From assembly GCA_020346745.1 (NCBI GenBank), contig CP070787.1:1300342-1333264 (forward strand): a DNA stretch of 32,923 bases, given 5' to 3'. This DNA comes from Fidelibacterota bacterium. Its GTDB lineage: Bacteria; Fidelibacterota; Marinisomatia; SCGC-AAA003-L08; TS1B11. A program made the translations under genes and the position numbers. Positions 1 to 8,059 of this stretch are shown here, piece by piece. Each line of letters begins with the position of its first letter. Within the stretch, counting starts at the first letter, position 1. A model generated the notes under the pieces. The model saw nothing but the letters and a program-made list of their open reading frames with translations, made no database searches and was not told the origin of the DNA.

Positions 1-482
1 CGGGCCAGGGTGTCCAGGTAGATCGGCCGCATATAGTTGCAGTCCAGGAAATAACCGCTGCGCATGTCGTCCCTGGTCGCCGCCCTCATGAAACCTTTGC
101 TCTGCAATCTCTGGAGAATCCCCAGGTGGAACAATCCCGGCAGCTTCAAATCCTGGCACTTCTCGTAGATTGGCCAGAAGTCCTCATGGTTATAAGGGTG
201 GGGCGGTCGGGTGAACTTGACGCCCGCGAAACCCAGGTCCTTGAATCGCTGAATGTCATTGGGCTTGTGGTTATCCCAGTTGAATAATCCCAATCCGAGA
301 ATAAGCTCAGGATACTTGTCCACTGCTGCCTTCAATCGCTCGATCCCATCCTCGGTGTCCGGCGAAATCAAACAGACCTTCCTTATCCCCAGGGAGGCAT
401 ATTCCTCCGCCAGCATGTCCGGGTAATTAGGCACATCCTGGTAATGATGATGGGCATCAATGATAAAATGCTCTTCCTGCAT
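1..482 (-). CDS. Amidohydrolase family protein (amidohydrolase 2-like), 3' end cut by window
   Basis: Translation from ATG at 482 gives 160 residues and then runs off the left edge. The N-terminus reads FIIDAHHHYQD. The Asp-x-His-x-His pattern (H11, H13) is the first metal-binding signature of TIM-barrel amidohydrolases of the PF04909 type. It is followed by a beta-alpha pattern with LISPDTEDG, LGLGLFNW and GFAGVKFTRP, typical of 'metal-dependent hydrolase of the TIM-barrel fold' proteins. These usually hydrolyse or decarboxylate small cyclic or lactone substrates; the substrate here is unknown. A ribosome binding site AAGGAG lies 8 bases before the ATG, with a second GGAGG closer in. It follows the Gfo/Idh/MocA gene by 36 bases, so both probably act on the same small product, perhaps as dehydrogenase then lactonase. 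No signal peptide is seen, so it is cytoplasmic. The later metal ligands lie outside the window. Confidence 0.85.
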   Translation of the reverse strand, partial: MQEEHFIIDAHHHYQDVPNYPDMLAEEYASLGIRKVCLISPDTEDGIERLKAAVDKYPELILGLGLFNWDNHKPNDIQRFKDLGFAGVKFTRPPHPYNHEDFWPIYEKCQDLKLPGLFHLGILQRLQSKGFMRAATRDDMRSGYFLDCNYMRPIYLDTLA

Positions 483-518
483 ACCTCCGGCTCCTTCTAC
501 TTGGATGTTATCTGGTAT

Positions 519-1478
519 CTAAATCTGTCCCTTTTCGATCTGCGCCACCAGCTCCATCGTCCTCAGAGCATCACTGAAATCAGGCATGGATTTCTGACCA
601 GAAAGGATCGATTCCACAAAATGCTGGTTCTCCGCCCTTAATCCATAATACTCGATGAATTCGTCCGAACCGGCGAACTCTCGCGAGTCCAGCTCCTCCG
701 GGGACTTCCTATCCCCATCTGAATAAATGATCGCCGCTGCATCGGGGTCGACAAAGGCGGAGATGCCCTTGCCATGGATTTCAAAGGTGTGGACGCGGGC
801 ACCGGCTGAATAGTTGGTGAGCAGGATGCCGATAACGTCGTTCTCAAATCTGATCAGCGCCTGCCAGCAGTTATCTCGCTTCGTGAATCCCGATGAGACC
901 GCAGCCGCCACCTCCCGCGGTTCGCTGCCAGCCAGCCAGCGTAGAGTGTCTACGGCGTGAATACCATTCGACAGCAGCTTCCTTCCCGGGAGCCAATCAT
1001 CCTTCAGCTCGTGCTTGTAAAATGTGGCACTCACCGCGCAGATACCCCTCTCGGCTACCCGCCGACGTGCCTCCACGAGTACCGGAATAAAACGCCGGTT
1101 GAATCCTACCTGCGTAAAGCATCCTGAGGCTTCCGCAGCCGTAGCCATGGCAGCCATTTCCTCTACTGAGAGCGCCGGGGGCTTCTCGATAAACAGGTGC
1201 TTGCCGGCCTCCAGTACGGTACAGGCTACCTCCGCTATTCCGTACGTAGGCCGCATGATGGCATACACGGCATCTATGTCAGCGGTCGCTAGCATCTCCA
1301 GATAGTCCGTGTAGGTGTGCTTGATACCATACTGCCGAGCCAACTCATCCATCCGATCGAGATGGGTATTCTCACAGATCGCCACAACGTCAGCACTATC
1401 GATGCGCGCCAGTGAGGGATAATGAACCTTCCGGGCGAAATTGCCCGTGCCGATGAAGCCTATCTTTAACTTCTTCAT
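519..1478 (-). CDS. Gfo/Idh/MocA family NAD(P)-dependent oxidoreductase
   Basis: The 319-residue protein begins MKKLKIGFIGTGNFA, a Rossmann fold with the GxGxxA dinucleotide motif close to the start. It also carries the family EKPPA motif near residue 99, whose Lys is the usual catalytic residue, followed by the C-terminal alpha/beta substrate domain. Family members oxidise or reduce sugars, inositols and sugar acids, or hydrolyse glycosides by a redox route. The substrate cannot be told from sequence. An in-frame GTG at 1493 would add five residues. I prefer the ATG at 1478 because the Rossmann strand starts directly after it, although the GGAG upstream is rather far (14 bases) for that start. 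It lies between the DppC-like permease gene and the amidohydrolase in the same tight series. No signal peptide, cytoplasmic. Confidence 0.9.
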   Translation of the reverse strand: MKKLKIGFIGTGNFARKVHYPSLARIDSADVVAICENTHLDRMDELARQYGIKHTYTDYLEMLATADIDAVYAIMRPTYGIAEVACTVLEAGKHLFIEKPPALSVEEMAAMATAAEASGCFTQVGFNRRFIPVLVEARRRVAERGICAVSATFYKHELKDDWLPGRKLLSNGIHAVDTLRWLAGSEPREVAAAVSSGFTKRDNCWQALIRFENDVIGILLTNYSAGARVHTFEIHGKGISAFVDPDAAAIIYSDGDRKSPEELDSREFAGSDEFIEYYGLRAENQHFVESILSGQKSMPDFSDALRTMELVAQIEKGQI

Positions 1479-1516
1479 GATGCTATGTGCCACTCCAACC
1501 CGTTGGTCGATTCCTA

Positions 1517-2662
1517 TCAGGTAGCGTAGGGATCCGCCGCATCACGCAGCCCATCCCCGACAAAATTGAAAGCCAGGATTACCAGGATGATGAACAGAAC
1601 CGGCAATAACAACCACGGATGGTGAGCCATGTCCTGGATGTTCTGTGTCTCTTTGAGTAAAACTCCCCAACTGGTGATGGGCGGCCTCAAGCCAAGGCCT
1701 AGATAGCTGAGCGCTGTCTCGGCAATGATCATATGGGGTATCGCCAGCGTTAACACGACAATGATATGGCTCATGAATGAGGGTAGCAGGTGCTTGTAGA
1801 TGATACGCCACTTGCTGGCTCCTGCCAGGTAGGCGGCCACCGCAAAATCCTCCTCCCGCAGCGCCAGAAACTTGCCCCTGATTGCTCTGGCCACGCCGAC
1901 CCAGCCTAACAGCGAAAGGATCACTGTGATTGCGAAATACACCTTAAGCGGCGACCAGGTCATCGGCAGAGCAGCACTCAATCCCATCCACAAGGGAATC
2001 GCCGGAAATGCCCGCATCACCTCTATCAGGCGTTGGATGATGATATCCGCCGCACCACCAAAATAACCCGATATGCCACCCAGGATCAGTCCCAGAATGA
2101 AACTCAGGGCAATGCCGACGAATCCGATGGAGAGCGAAATCCGCGCACCGGCAATGATTCTGGACAACATATCCCGTCCCATGCGATCTGTGCCAAATAG
2201 GAATATCGTACCGCCGGATTCCACCCCGAATAAATGGAGGTCGGTCTCGAACAATCCCCACATCTCGTAGCGATCGCCCCGCGCGAACAACCGGATTGGA
2301 GAAGCCTCCTCTGGCACCTCGTAATACCGCTCCCGCAGAGTGACCGGGTCGATCTCGAATCTCTGGGTAAAAACCGCCGGTTGGATATGAAATCCACCGT
2401 CGTATACCCAGTGGACCTTCTGACGTGGCGCGTATAGGTGCCTAATATGACGCTCATTAGGATTGTAAGGCGATACGAACTCGGCAAAGATGGCAATCAG
2501 ATACATGAATCCCAGGATGTAAAGCGATACGACTGCCAGCCGGTGCTTCCTGAACTTCCACCACATGAGCTGCCTGGGAGTGGCAACGTAGTATTTTTCA
2601 CCCTCTTCCAGACCTGTGCTCTTCCGCTTGGCGCGAAACAGTATATCGATGATCCTACTCAT
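1517..2662 (-). CDS. ABC transporter permease, DppC/OppC type
   Basis: A 381-residue inner-membrane permease of the peptide/nickel/oligosaccharide importer family. It has an N-terminal cytoplasmic tail, one helix (LAVVSLYILGFMYLIAIFAE, about residues 43-62), a long extracytoplasmic segment of about 100 residues, and then the five-helix core. The core starts after FGTDRMGRDM, a conserved OppC landmark. The coupling EAA loop is visible as AAYLAGASKWRIIYKHLLP, with the invariant Gly. Usual family length is near 300; the extra length lies in the loop after the first helix. The start codon overlaps the end of the DppB-like gene by 8 bases, which indicates translational coupling and assembly as a heterodimer with it. 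The substrate is unknown; Opp/Dpp-type systems also import oligosaccharides in some bacteria. Confidence 0.95.
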   Translation of the reverse strand: MSRIIDILFRAKRKSTGLEEGEKYYVATPRQLMWWKFRKHRLAVVSLYILGFMYLIAIFAEFVSPYNPNERHIRHLYAPRQKVHWVYDGGFHIQPAVFTQRFEIDPVTLRERYYEVPEEASPIRLFARGDRYEMWGLFETDLHLFGVESGGTIFLFGTDRMGRDMLSRIIAGARISLSIGFVGIALSFILGLILGGISGYFGGAADIIIQRLIEVMRAFPAIPLWMGLSAALPMTWSPLKVYFAITVILSLLGWVGVARAIRGKFLALREEDFAVAAYLAGASKWRIIYKHLLPSFMSHIIVVLTLAIPHMIIAETALSYLGLGLRPPITSWGVLLKETQNIQDMAHHPWLLLPVLFIILVILAFNFVGDGLRDAADPYAT

Positions 2663-3638
2663 ATTGTATCCTGGGATCGGACCACGCCAATAATATGTCG
2701 GATAACAGCGTACTGATGACCGTGAGTGTGCTCAGAAGCAGAATGAAAGCACCGGCCAGATACACATCCTGGCTCCTGAGAGCCCCCAGCAGCATCGGAC
2801 CAGTCGTAGGCAGGCCTAGAACAACCGCCGTGATCGTCGCTCCGGAGATCATCTGCGGCAATAACACGCTTAAACCGCTGATTAGGGGATTAAGGGCTGT
2901 CCGGACCGGATATTTAAGCAGCAGCTTGACCTCCGACAGACCCTTGGCCCGTGCTGCCATCACGTATGGCTTGTTGAGCTCATCCAGTAGGTTACCCCGC
3001 ATGACTCGGATCCGCCCCGCGGTGGAAGTGGTCCCCACTACGATTACCGGTATCCACAGATGCTTGAGCAGATCACCCACCTTGGCGGCACTCCAGGGAG
3101 CGTTGGCAAACTCTGCTGAAAAAAGCCCCGAAAGGCTGACGTCAAACAGCGCGTAGCCGAGAAATAGGAGTAATAAAGCGAGCAGGAAGTTCGGCAGCGC
3201 CAGACCAACGAAAGCCACAAAAGTGACAAGATAATCACCAACCGAATACTTGTGGGTCGCTGAAAATATCCCCACCGGAATGGCCACCAGATAGATCATG
3301 AACGTCGCGCTGAACGAGATGATCGCCGTCAGTAGGATCCGCTCACCGATGACCTCCTCCACCGGCCTTTGCCACTCCCAGGAATAGCCGAAATCTCCGT
3401 GCAGAATGTTCCAGACCCATTTCCCGTATTGAACATAAATGGGCTTGTCCAGTCCGTACTCCTCCCGTAGCGCTTCGATCAGATCCACGTTGATCAGCTC
3501 ATCCTGGGCTTGGAGCTGGGCGATCTTGGTAGTGAGATAATCACCTGGGGGCAGCTGGATGACTGTAAACGAGATCATCGAAATGATGATCAGCGTCGGG
3601 ATCATGTAGAAAATGCGCCTGATGATATAATTGATCAC
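2655..3638 (-). CDS. ABC transporter permease, DppB/OppB type
   Basis: A 327-residue inner-membrane permease. The N-terminus MINYIIRRIFYMIPTLIIIS is the classic OppB/DppB start, followed by a periplasmic stretch containing YGLDKPIYVQYGKWV and the phrase HGDFGYSW. At least five further hydrophobic segments follow. The EAA loop reads AARAKGLSEVKLLLKYPVR. The initiation codon is GTG at 3638 with GAGGGG upstream; no good in-frame ATG lies nearby. It starts 10 bases after the upstream ATPase gene ends and overlaps the next permease gene by 8 bases. It forms the transmembrane pore with the DppC-like protein and is powered by the two ATPases encoded just upstream. Confidence 0.95.
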   Translation of the reverse strand: MINYIIRRIFYMIPTLIIISMISFTVIQLPPGDYLTTKIAQLQAQDELINVDLIEALREEYGLDKPIYVQYGKWVWNILHGDFGYSWEWQRPVEEVIGERILLTAIISFSATFMIYLVAIPVGIFSATHKYSVGDYLVTFVAFVGLALPNFLLALLLLFLGYALFDVSLSGLFSAEFANAPWSAAKVGDLLKHLWIPVIVVGTTSTAGRIRVMRGNLLDELNKPYVMAARAKGLSEVKLLLKYPVRTALNPLISGLSVLLPQMISGATITAVVLGLPTTGPMLLGALRSQDVYLAGAFILLLSTLTVISTLLSDILLAWSDPRIQYE

Positions 3639-3648
3639 CGCCTACCCC

Positions 3649-4659
3649 TCATAATCCCTTCAAGCTCAATTCCCTCGCTAAATGGCAGGCTACCTGATGC
3701 CTGGGCGAAACTTCCTCCATGACGACCGGCTGTGTCTTGCAGATCTCCTTGGCATATCGGCACCGGGGATGAAAATAACACCCCGACGGAGGATTGGCCG
3801 GATCGGCGATATTCCCGCCCAAGGTATAGGTCTCGCGCTTCTGCCGCTCGCTTATCTGTGGCACTGCTGCCAGCAGCGCCTCCGTGTAGGGGTGCTTCGG
3901 GCGGCGGAAAATATCATCGTTGTCTGCCAGCTCCACCAGCTTGCCAACATACATGACCGCCACCCGGTCTGATATGTGTTCCACCACCGACAGGTCGTGA
4001 GATATGAACAGATAGGTCAGATTCAGATCCTGCTGGATGTCGTGCAGCAGGTTCAGGATCTGAGCCTGGATCGAGACATCCAGGGCCGATACAGGTTCAT
4101 CGGCTACGATCAGATCCGGATTCAGTGCCAGCGCACGGGCAACCCCGATCCTCTGGCGCTGACCACCGGAGAACGCGTGCGGATAGCGCTTGAGATAACG
4201 GCTGTCTAGGCCAACCAGGTCCATCAGCTCCTTGACCCGCTGATCCAGGTCCACTGTCTGCTGATCCCGGTTGACTAGGATCGGCTCCCCGATGATCTCC
4301 CGGACCGTCATGCGCGGATTGAGCGAGGCATAGGGATCCTGAAAGATCAACTGGGCGTGCCTCCGGAAGGACCGCAGCTCAGCATCACTCAGCTCATGAA
4401 TGAGTACCTCCTCATCGTCTACCCGGAACATGATCGTTCCCGCGGTAGGCTTTAAAGCCCTCAGGATGAGCTTCCCTATGGTTGACTTGCCGCACCCGCT
4501 CTCCCCGACTAATCCCAGGGTCTCGCCCCTGCGGATCTTGAACGACACGTCGTCCACAGCCTTTACATGCCCCAGTACCCGCCGTAAGAGACCCTTCTTG
4601 ATCGGGAAATGCTTCTTCAGATTCTCAACCGTGAGCAGGTTATTGTTCGCCGCTTCCAT
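3649..4659 (-). CDS. ABC transporter ATP-binding protein, DppF/OppF type
   Basis: A 336-residue cytoplasmic ATPase. Walker A is GESGCGKST (residues 52-60), the signature is FSGGQRQR (163-170) and Walker B is LIVADE (183-188), with the family sequence PVSALDVSIQAQ after it. The C-terminus carries the oligopeptide-transporter extension with CYFHPRCRYAKEIC. In DppD/OppD/DppF proteins this Cys-rich region can bind an iron-sulfur cluster. It pairs with the DppD-like ATPase encoded 49 bases upstream and drives the two permeases downstream. The ATG at 4659 has only a weak AGGA about 12 bases away, so coupling to the upstream gene may help translation. Confidence 0.95.
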   Translation of the reverse strand: MEAANNNLLTVENLKKHFPIKKGLLRRVLGHVKAVDDVSFKIRRGETLGLVGESGCGKSTIGKLILRALKPTAGTIMFRVDDEEVLIHELSDAELRSFRRHAQLIFQDPYASLNPRMTVREIIGEPILVNRDQQTVDLDQRVKELMDLVGLDSRYLKRYPHAFSGGQRQRIGVARALALNPDLIVADEPVSALDVSIQAQILNLLHDIQQDLNLTYLFISHDLSVVEHISDRVAVMYVGKLVELADNDDIFRRPKHPYTEALLAAVPQISERQKRETYTLGGNIADPANPPSGCYFHPRCRYAKEICKTQPVVMEEVSPRHQVACHLARELSLKGL

Positions 4660-4708
4660 CGTCTATCGAATCCTGAATCTGCTAACCTTCATGACGCTGA
4701 TCCACCCC

Positions 4709-5716
4709 TCACCTGCTACTAGACTGGATCGGCAGGCAGGCTGCCTTGCGTCCCCGTTCCACTTCCGCAAGTGCCGGACATTCCAAAGTGCACTGTTCTT
4801 CGCGAATACTACAGCGGGGATAAAAGGCGCAGCCTTCCGATTTCATGAAAGGATCTGGAACCGTGCCTTCAATAGTGGTCAGTCGCTCCCTCGATCCCTC
4901 CCCCAGCTTCGGGACGGACTTTAATAGCCCGATGGTATAAGGATGCAGGGGCTCGGAAAATACCTTGCGTGCCGGACCTTCCTCTACGATCCGGCCGTTA
5001 TACATCACCACAATCTCATCCGCGATCTCGGAAATGACGGCCAGGTCGTGTGAAATGAAAATGATGGATATGTCCAGCGTCTCCTTTAATTCCTGGAACA
5101 ACCTGAGGATCTGCGCCTGGATCGTCACATCCAGAGCGGTAGTTGGCTCATCAGCGATCAGCAGTTTCGGCTTACAGGCGATGGCCATGGCAATGACCAC
5201 CCGCTGGCGCAGCCCACCCGAAAGCTCAAATGGATATTGGTCAACGTGGATATCCGGCTTCGGAATACCCACCTGATCGAGCAGCTCGACAATATATGCC
5301 TTGGCCTCTGGTTTGCTCATACTGCTGTGTTGACGTAAGACATCCTGGATTTGGTCGCCCACCGTGTACAGAGGACTTAACGCCGCCATGGGCTCTTGGA
5401 GAATGAGGCCAATTTCATTCCCTCTTATACTCCGGATAGCCTTCCCTTTTTCATCCAGCTTCACCAGGTCAATGGAGTGGGCATTGCCACCGTGATACAC
5501 CATCTCTCCCCCGGTGATCTTTCCCGGCGGAGGAACGATCCGCATGATCGCTTGCGATAGCACACTCTTGCCGCAACCACTCTCTCCCACAATACCCAGT
5601 GTGTAGTTCTGGAACACATCCAGACTCACGTCTTGAACGGCCTCTACGGTTCCCTCGTCCAGGAAGAAATTCACATCCAGGTTCCTGATCTCTAGCAAGA
5701 TGGATCTGTCACTCAC
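4709..5716 (-). CDS. ABC transporter ATP-binding protein, DppD/OppD type
   Basis: A 335-residue ATPase. Walker A is GESGCGKS (44-51), the Q-loop is LILQEPM, the signature is LSGGLRQR (165-172) and Walker B is LLIADE (185-190), followed by PTTALDVTIQAQ. The C-terminal extension has GCAFYPRCSIREEQC, the Cys-rich oligopeptide-transporter tail. GTG at 5716 is the best start: GAGGG lies 10 bases upstream and the protein then begins at the expected distance from the first beta strand. The signature has Leu where most relatives have Met or Gln (SGGM/SGGQ), a tolerated change. It is the first gene of the D-F-B-C block, which lacks an adjacent binding protein; the only one in the window is 4 kb upstream. 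Confidence 0.95.
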   Translation of the reverse strand: MSDRSILLEIRNLDVNFFLDEGTVEAVQDVSLDVFQNYTLGIVGESGCGKSVLSQAIMRIVPPPGKITGGEMVYHGGNAHSIDLVKLDEKGKAIRSIRGNEIGLILQEPMAALSPLYTVGDQIQDVLRQHSSMSKPEAKAYIVELLDQVGIPKPDIHVDQYPFELSGGLRQRVVIAMAIACKPKLLIADEPTTALDVTIQAQILRLFQELKETLDISIIFISHDLAVISEIADEIVVMYNGRIVEEGPARKVFSEPLHPYTIGLLKSVPKLGEGSRERLTTIEGTVPDPFMKSEGCAFYPRCSIREEQCTLECPALAEVERGRKAACLPIQSSSR

Positions 5717-5768
5717 CGGCTTTAGCCCTCATCGTGTCCGGGAATCTGCAATATATCGGAGAAATGAT

Positions 5769-6980
5769 TCACTCTTTTGCCCCCGCCCGGTCCCCCGCTA
5801 ACTCCCGTAGAGCTTGAAGAATATTCTCCTGTATCATTTCGCCCGAACCCGGCATAAACTTGGTGGAATTCACCTCGTACCCACCCTGGTCATAGGCCTT
5901 GCGATCCGGTACATATCCCGCATACCCGTTGCTGGTCGTGAGCAGGTAGGTATGAGCGAAGGGTGATTGCTTCTTGATCTCCAGCTGAAATTCAACGAAA
6001 TACTCACAGGGGATAGCCACGAACGCGATCTCGTTCAGGGCTATGACCGTAATGCCAAAGCGGTACGTTCTGCCCTCCCTATATTCGGCAATATCCTCGT
6101 TGCCGTCCATCTTGTCCGGATTCAACTCCAGATCCACCTCCCTGTAAAGGGTTCGCGGTTCTCCACCCTTCCCGGTCTGAATGAATGGCAGGACCTCGAT
6201 CGCTCGGTCCGCAATCGCCCGGCCGAGCTCGTCCATCGCCTCGAAGCCCTCACAGTGCTTCTTGGGATGAATATTTCCACAGGCACCACCAGTATAAACC
6301 GCCGAGCCGAAAAGCCGGTTCTCTACCTCCCTCACCACCGCGCCCGGAAAGTCGGCTGATATCATCCTGGGCACAAAACCGATCGTCAGCGGATGGCAGG
6401 AGTAGTTGATCAGTGTAACCAGTGGTCGCTTATCCAGCTTCCTGAACGAGACCACCCCCACCTCTTGGTCCACCACCTGATTCGGCGTCAATCCGGGATG
6501 GTGCGGTAGATATAGCACCGTGCCATCCTCCTGCAGAATTCGCCGATTGAGGGACATATCCAGGTCGGTCGAACCGGCACCGATCAAACAGGGCTGCATA
6601 TCCTGCAGGGCGGAATACACCACACCAACGATCTTCTGCTCCGTCACCGTCCAGTAAGCATCGTTCCTGATCCCCTCCTTTTTCCGGTAGGAGAAAGGGC
6701 CCGAATGCTGGTGCGTCGCATGCAGAATGATACTCTCCCCCGCAAGTCCAGTGTGCTTCCCAATCATCTCCTTGATGCTCTCTACCGTGTGTCTTGGCAG
6801 ATTGATTAGATCAGCGGATACAATGGCTGCCATCTGGTTGCCCTCCTGAAACACGATGGCCCGGGCGTATAACTCATCGTGCACCCCTAGATGGAGAGCT
6901 TTAGGATCATCATAAAAGCCTCCGTTGGAACAGGTCAGTATCGGTGGGGTGATGTTGACTTTTGCGAATCCAATTTCCAT
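5769..6980 (-). CDS. Neutral/alkaline ceramidase-like protein, N-terminal domain only, nucleophile not conserved
   Basis: 403 residues starting MEIGFAKVNITPP, the hallmark opening of the PF04734 family. Zinc-ligand-like histidines are visible in HATHQHSGP (H90, H92) and SCHPLTIG (H196), and ISADFPG (207-213) is also family-typical. In true neutral ceramidases the nucleophilic Ser sits in a GDxSPN-like loop; the equivalent here appears to be CGNIHPK (234-240), with His at that place. The protein is also much shorter than the roughly 650 residues of characterised ceramidases and has no signal peptide. It may therefore be a metal-dependent hydrolase acting on another amide or ester. Start ATG at 6980 has AGAGGT 6 bases away. 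It lies between the propeller gene and the Dpp importer genes. Confidence 0.85.
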   Translation of the reverse strand: MEIGFAKVNITPPILTCSNGGFYDDPKALHLGVHDELYARAIVFQEGNQMAAIVSADLINLPRHTVESIKEMIGKHTGLAGESIILHATHQHSGPFSYRKKEGIRNDAYWTVTEQKIVGVVYSALQDMQPCLIGAGSTDLDMSLNRRILQEDGTVLYLPHHPGLTPNQVVDQEVGVVSFRKLDKRPLVTLINYSCHPLTIGFVPRMISADFPGAVVREVENRLFGSAVYTGGACGNIHPKKHCEGFEAMDELGRAIADRAIEVLPFIQTGKGGEPRTLYREVDLELNPDKMDGNEDIAEYREGRTYRFGITVIALNEIAFVAIPCEYFVEFQLEIKKQSPFAHTYLLTTSNGYAGYVPDRKAYDQGGYEVNSTKFMPGSGEMIQENILQALRELAGDRAGAKE

Positions 6981-7014
6981 GGGCTACCTCTCAATAAACT
7001 GCCTCGATATATAC

Positions 7015-8049
7015 CTATACTTTGTGAATTGCTTCCTTGCTGAGACGGCTCACGCCCCCGCCCTTGGTCCCGAACCATCCGTTATCCTCACTGTCGAACA
7101 GGAGAGTATAAACACGGTTGTCCGCTAGGGGACTGTTTCCGCCTCCAACTATGGTGCCACCCGTAAAATCGCTCGTATAGTTATGGAAAGTGGTCCCATC
7201 GAATATGCTGAGACCCCCGTTCCTATTGACCTCATCCGGATCAGGTGCGCAGCCGAACCACAAGTTCCCGTCCGGCCCCGAGTGGATGGCATACACGAAA
7301 TCTCCCGCCAGGCCTTCCTCCCTGGTGAAGATTGTCCAGTTCTGCCGCTCGTCAAAGCGGCAGGCACCCCCACCTCTCAGGCCAAACCATATGTTGCCCC
7401 CACTATCTAGTGTGGCCGCCCCATCACCCACCTCATCACACGGGAAACCGGTCTTGGTGTTGTACGTCTGCCACTCCTGTCCTGTATAAAAACAGATGCC
7501 GCCACCCTTGGTCCCGAACCAGGCATTGCCATCACGGTCAAACACGATGGCATAGACACGGTTATCGCACAGTCCGCTGTTCCCACCTCCGACATGAGTC
7601 CCCTGGGTATAATCACTGCTGAGGGTCTGAAACTGAGCTCCATCGAATATACTGACTCCGCCCTGGCGGATGATCTCATCCGGCTTCGGTGCACATCCCA
7701 GCCACACTTTCCCGTCTTCATTTGCCTCGACCGCATAGACGTGATCCCCGGCAAGCCCATCCTCCATCGTGAAACGTCGCCAAGTCCTGCCATCATAGCG
7801 GCTGGCCCCTCCACCGGCAGTGCCGAACCACAATTGCCCCTCCAGATCGACAGCCATATCCCACACGTGCCCCGGCCCCAGTCCGCTGCTCTCTGTGGTG
7901 AACCGTTCCCACATCTCTCCGTCAAAACGGGCAACACCATCGGGCGTCTTCCCGCCAAACCACAAATGGCCCTTCGCATCCATTATCGATGAGTACACCA
8001 GGTTGCTGATCAATCCATCCTTCACAGTATAGGTCTTCCAGGAATCCAT
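7015..8049 (-). CDS. Stand-alone seven-bladed beta-propeller (two-component-regulator-propeller type repeats)
   Basis: 344 residues made almost wholly of propeller repeats of the Reg_prop type, each with a G-x-x-W-[FL]-G strand: LWFGGK, LWFGTAGGG, VWLGCAP, AWFGTKGGG, IWFGLRGGG, LWFGCAP and GWFGTKGGG. That is seven copies, enough for one closed propeller. Such propellers normally form the periplasmic sensor half of hybrid histidine kinases, but here there is no transmembrane helix, kinase or DNA-binding domain. I chose ATG at 8049 because GGAGG lies 3 bases upstream and it begins 10 bases after the exporter gene. A longer reading from 8127 would overlap that gene and adds no recognisable signal. 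No signal peptide is visible, so the product is predicted cytoplasmic. Function unknown; ligand binding or a lactonase-like activity are possible. Confidence 0.85.
   Translation of the reverse strand: MDSWKTYTVKDGLISNLVYSSIMDAKGHLWFGGKTPDGVARFDGEMWERFTTESSGLGPGHVWDMAVDLEGQLWFGTAGGGASRYDGRTWRRFTMEDGLAGDHVYAVEANEDGKVWLGCAPKPDEIIRQGGVSIFDGAQFQTLSSDYTQGTHVGGGNSGLCDNRVYAIVFDRDGNAWFGTKGGGICFYTGQEWQTYNTKTGFPCDEVGDGAATLDSGGNIWFGLRGGGACRFDERQNWTIFTREEGLAGDFVYAIHSGPDGNLWFGCAPDPDEVNRNGGLSIFDGTTFHNYTSDFTGGTIVGGGNSPLADNRVYTLLFDSEDNGWFGTKGGGVSRLSKEAIHKV
7042..7839 (-). repeat. Three-blade internal duplication in the propeller gene
   Basis: Residues 71-188 and 218-336 of the propeller protein can be aligned with an offset of 147-148 residues. 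Shared landmarks are EEGLAGD/MEDGLAGD, GCAPxPDE, GG[VL]SIFDG, VGGGNS, DNRVY and WFGTKGGG. On the DNA the copies are about 7486-7839 and 7042-7398. The pattern is stronger than the general blade-to-blade similarity and implies duplication of a three-blade unit. Confidence 0.75.
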
Positions 8050-8059
8050 ACGCCTCCAA

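Noticed and set aside
4663-4692. Nine-codon minus-strand frame MKVSRFRIR between the two ATPase genes
   Set aside because: Short enough to occur by chance and without a leader-peptide feature such as a codon run or attenuator.
7407-7979. Minus-strand open frame of 190 codons
   Set aside because: Out-of-frame reading of the repeated propeller gene; Arg/Gly/Ser-rich with no motif.
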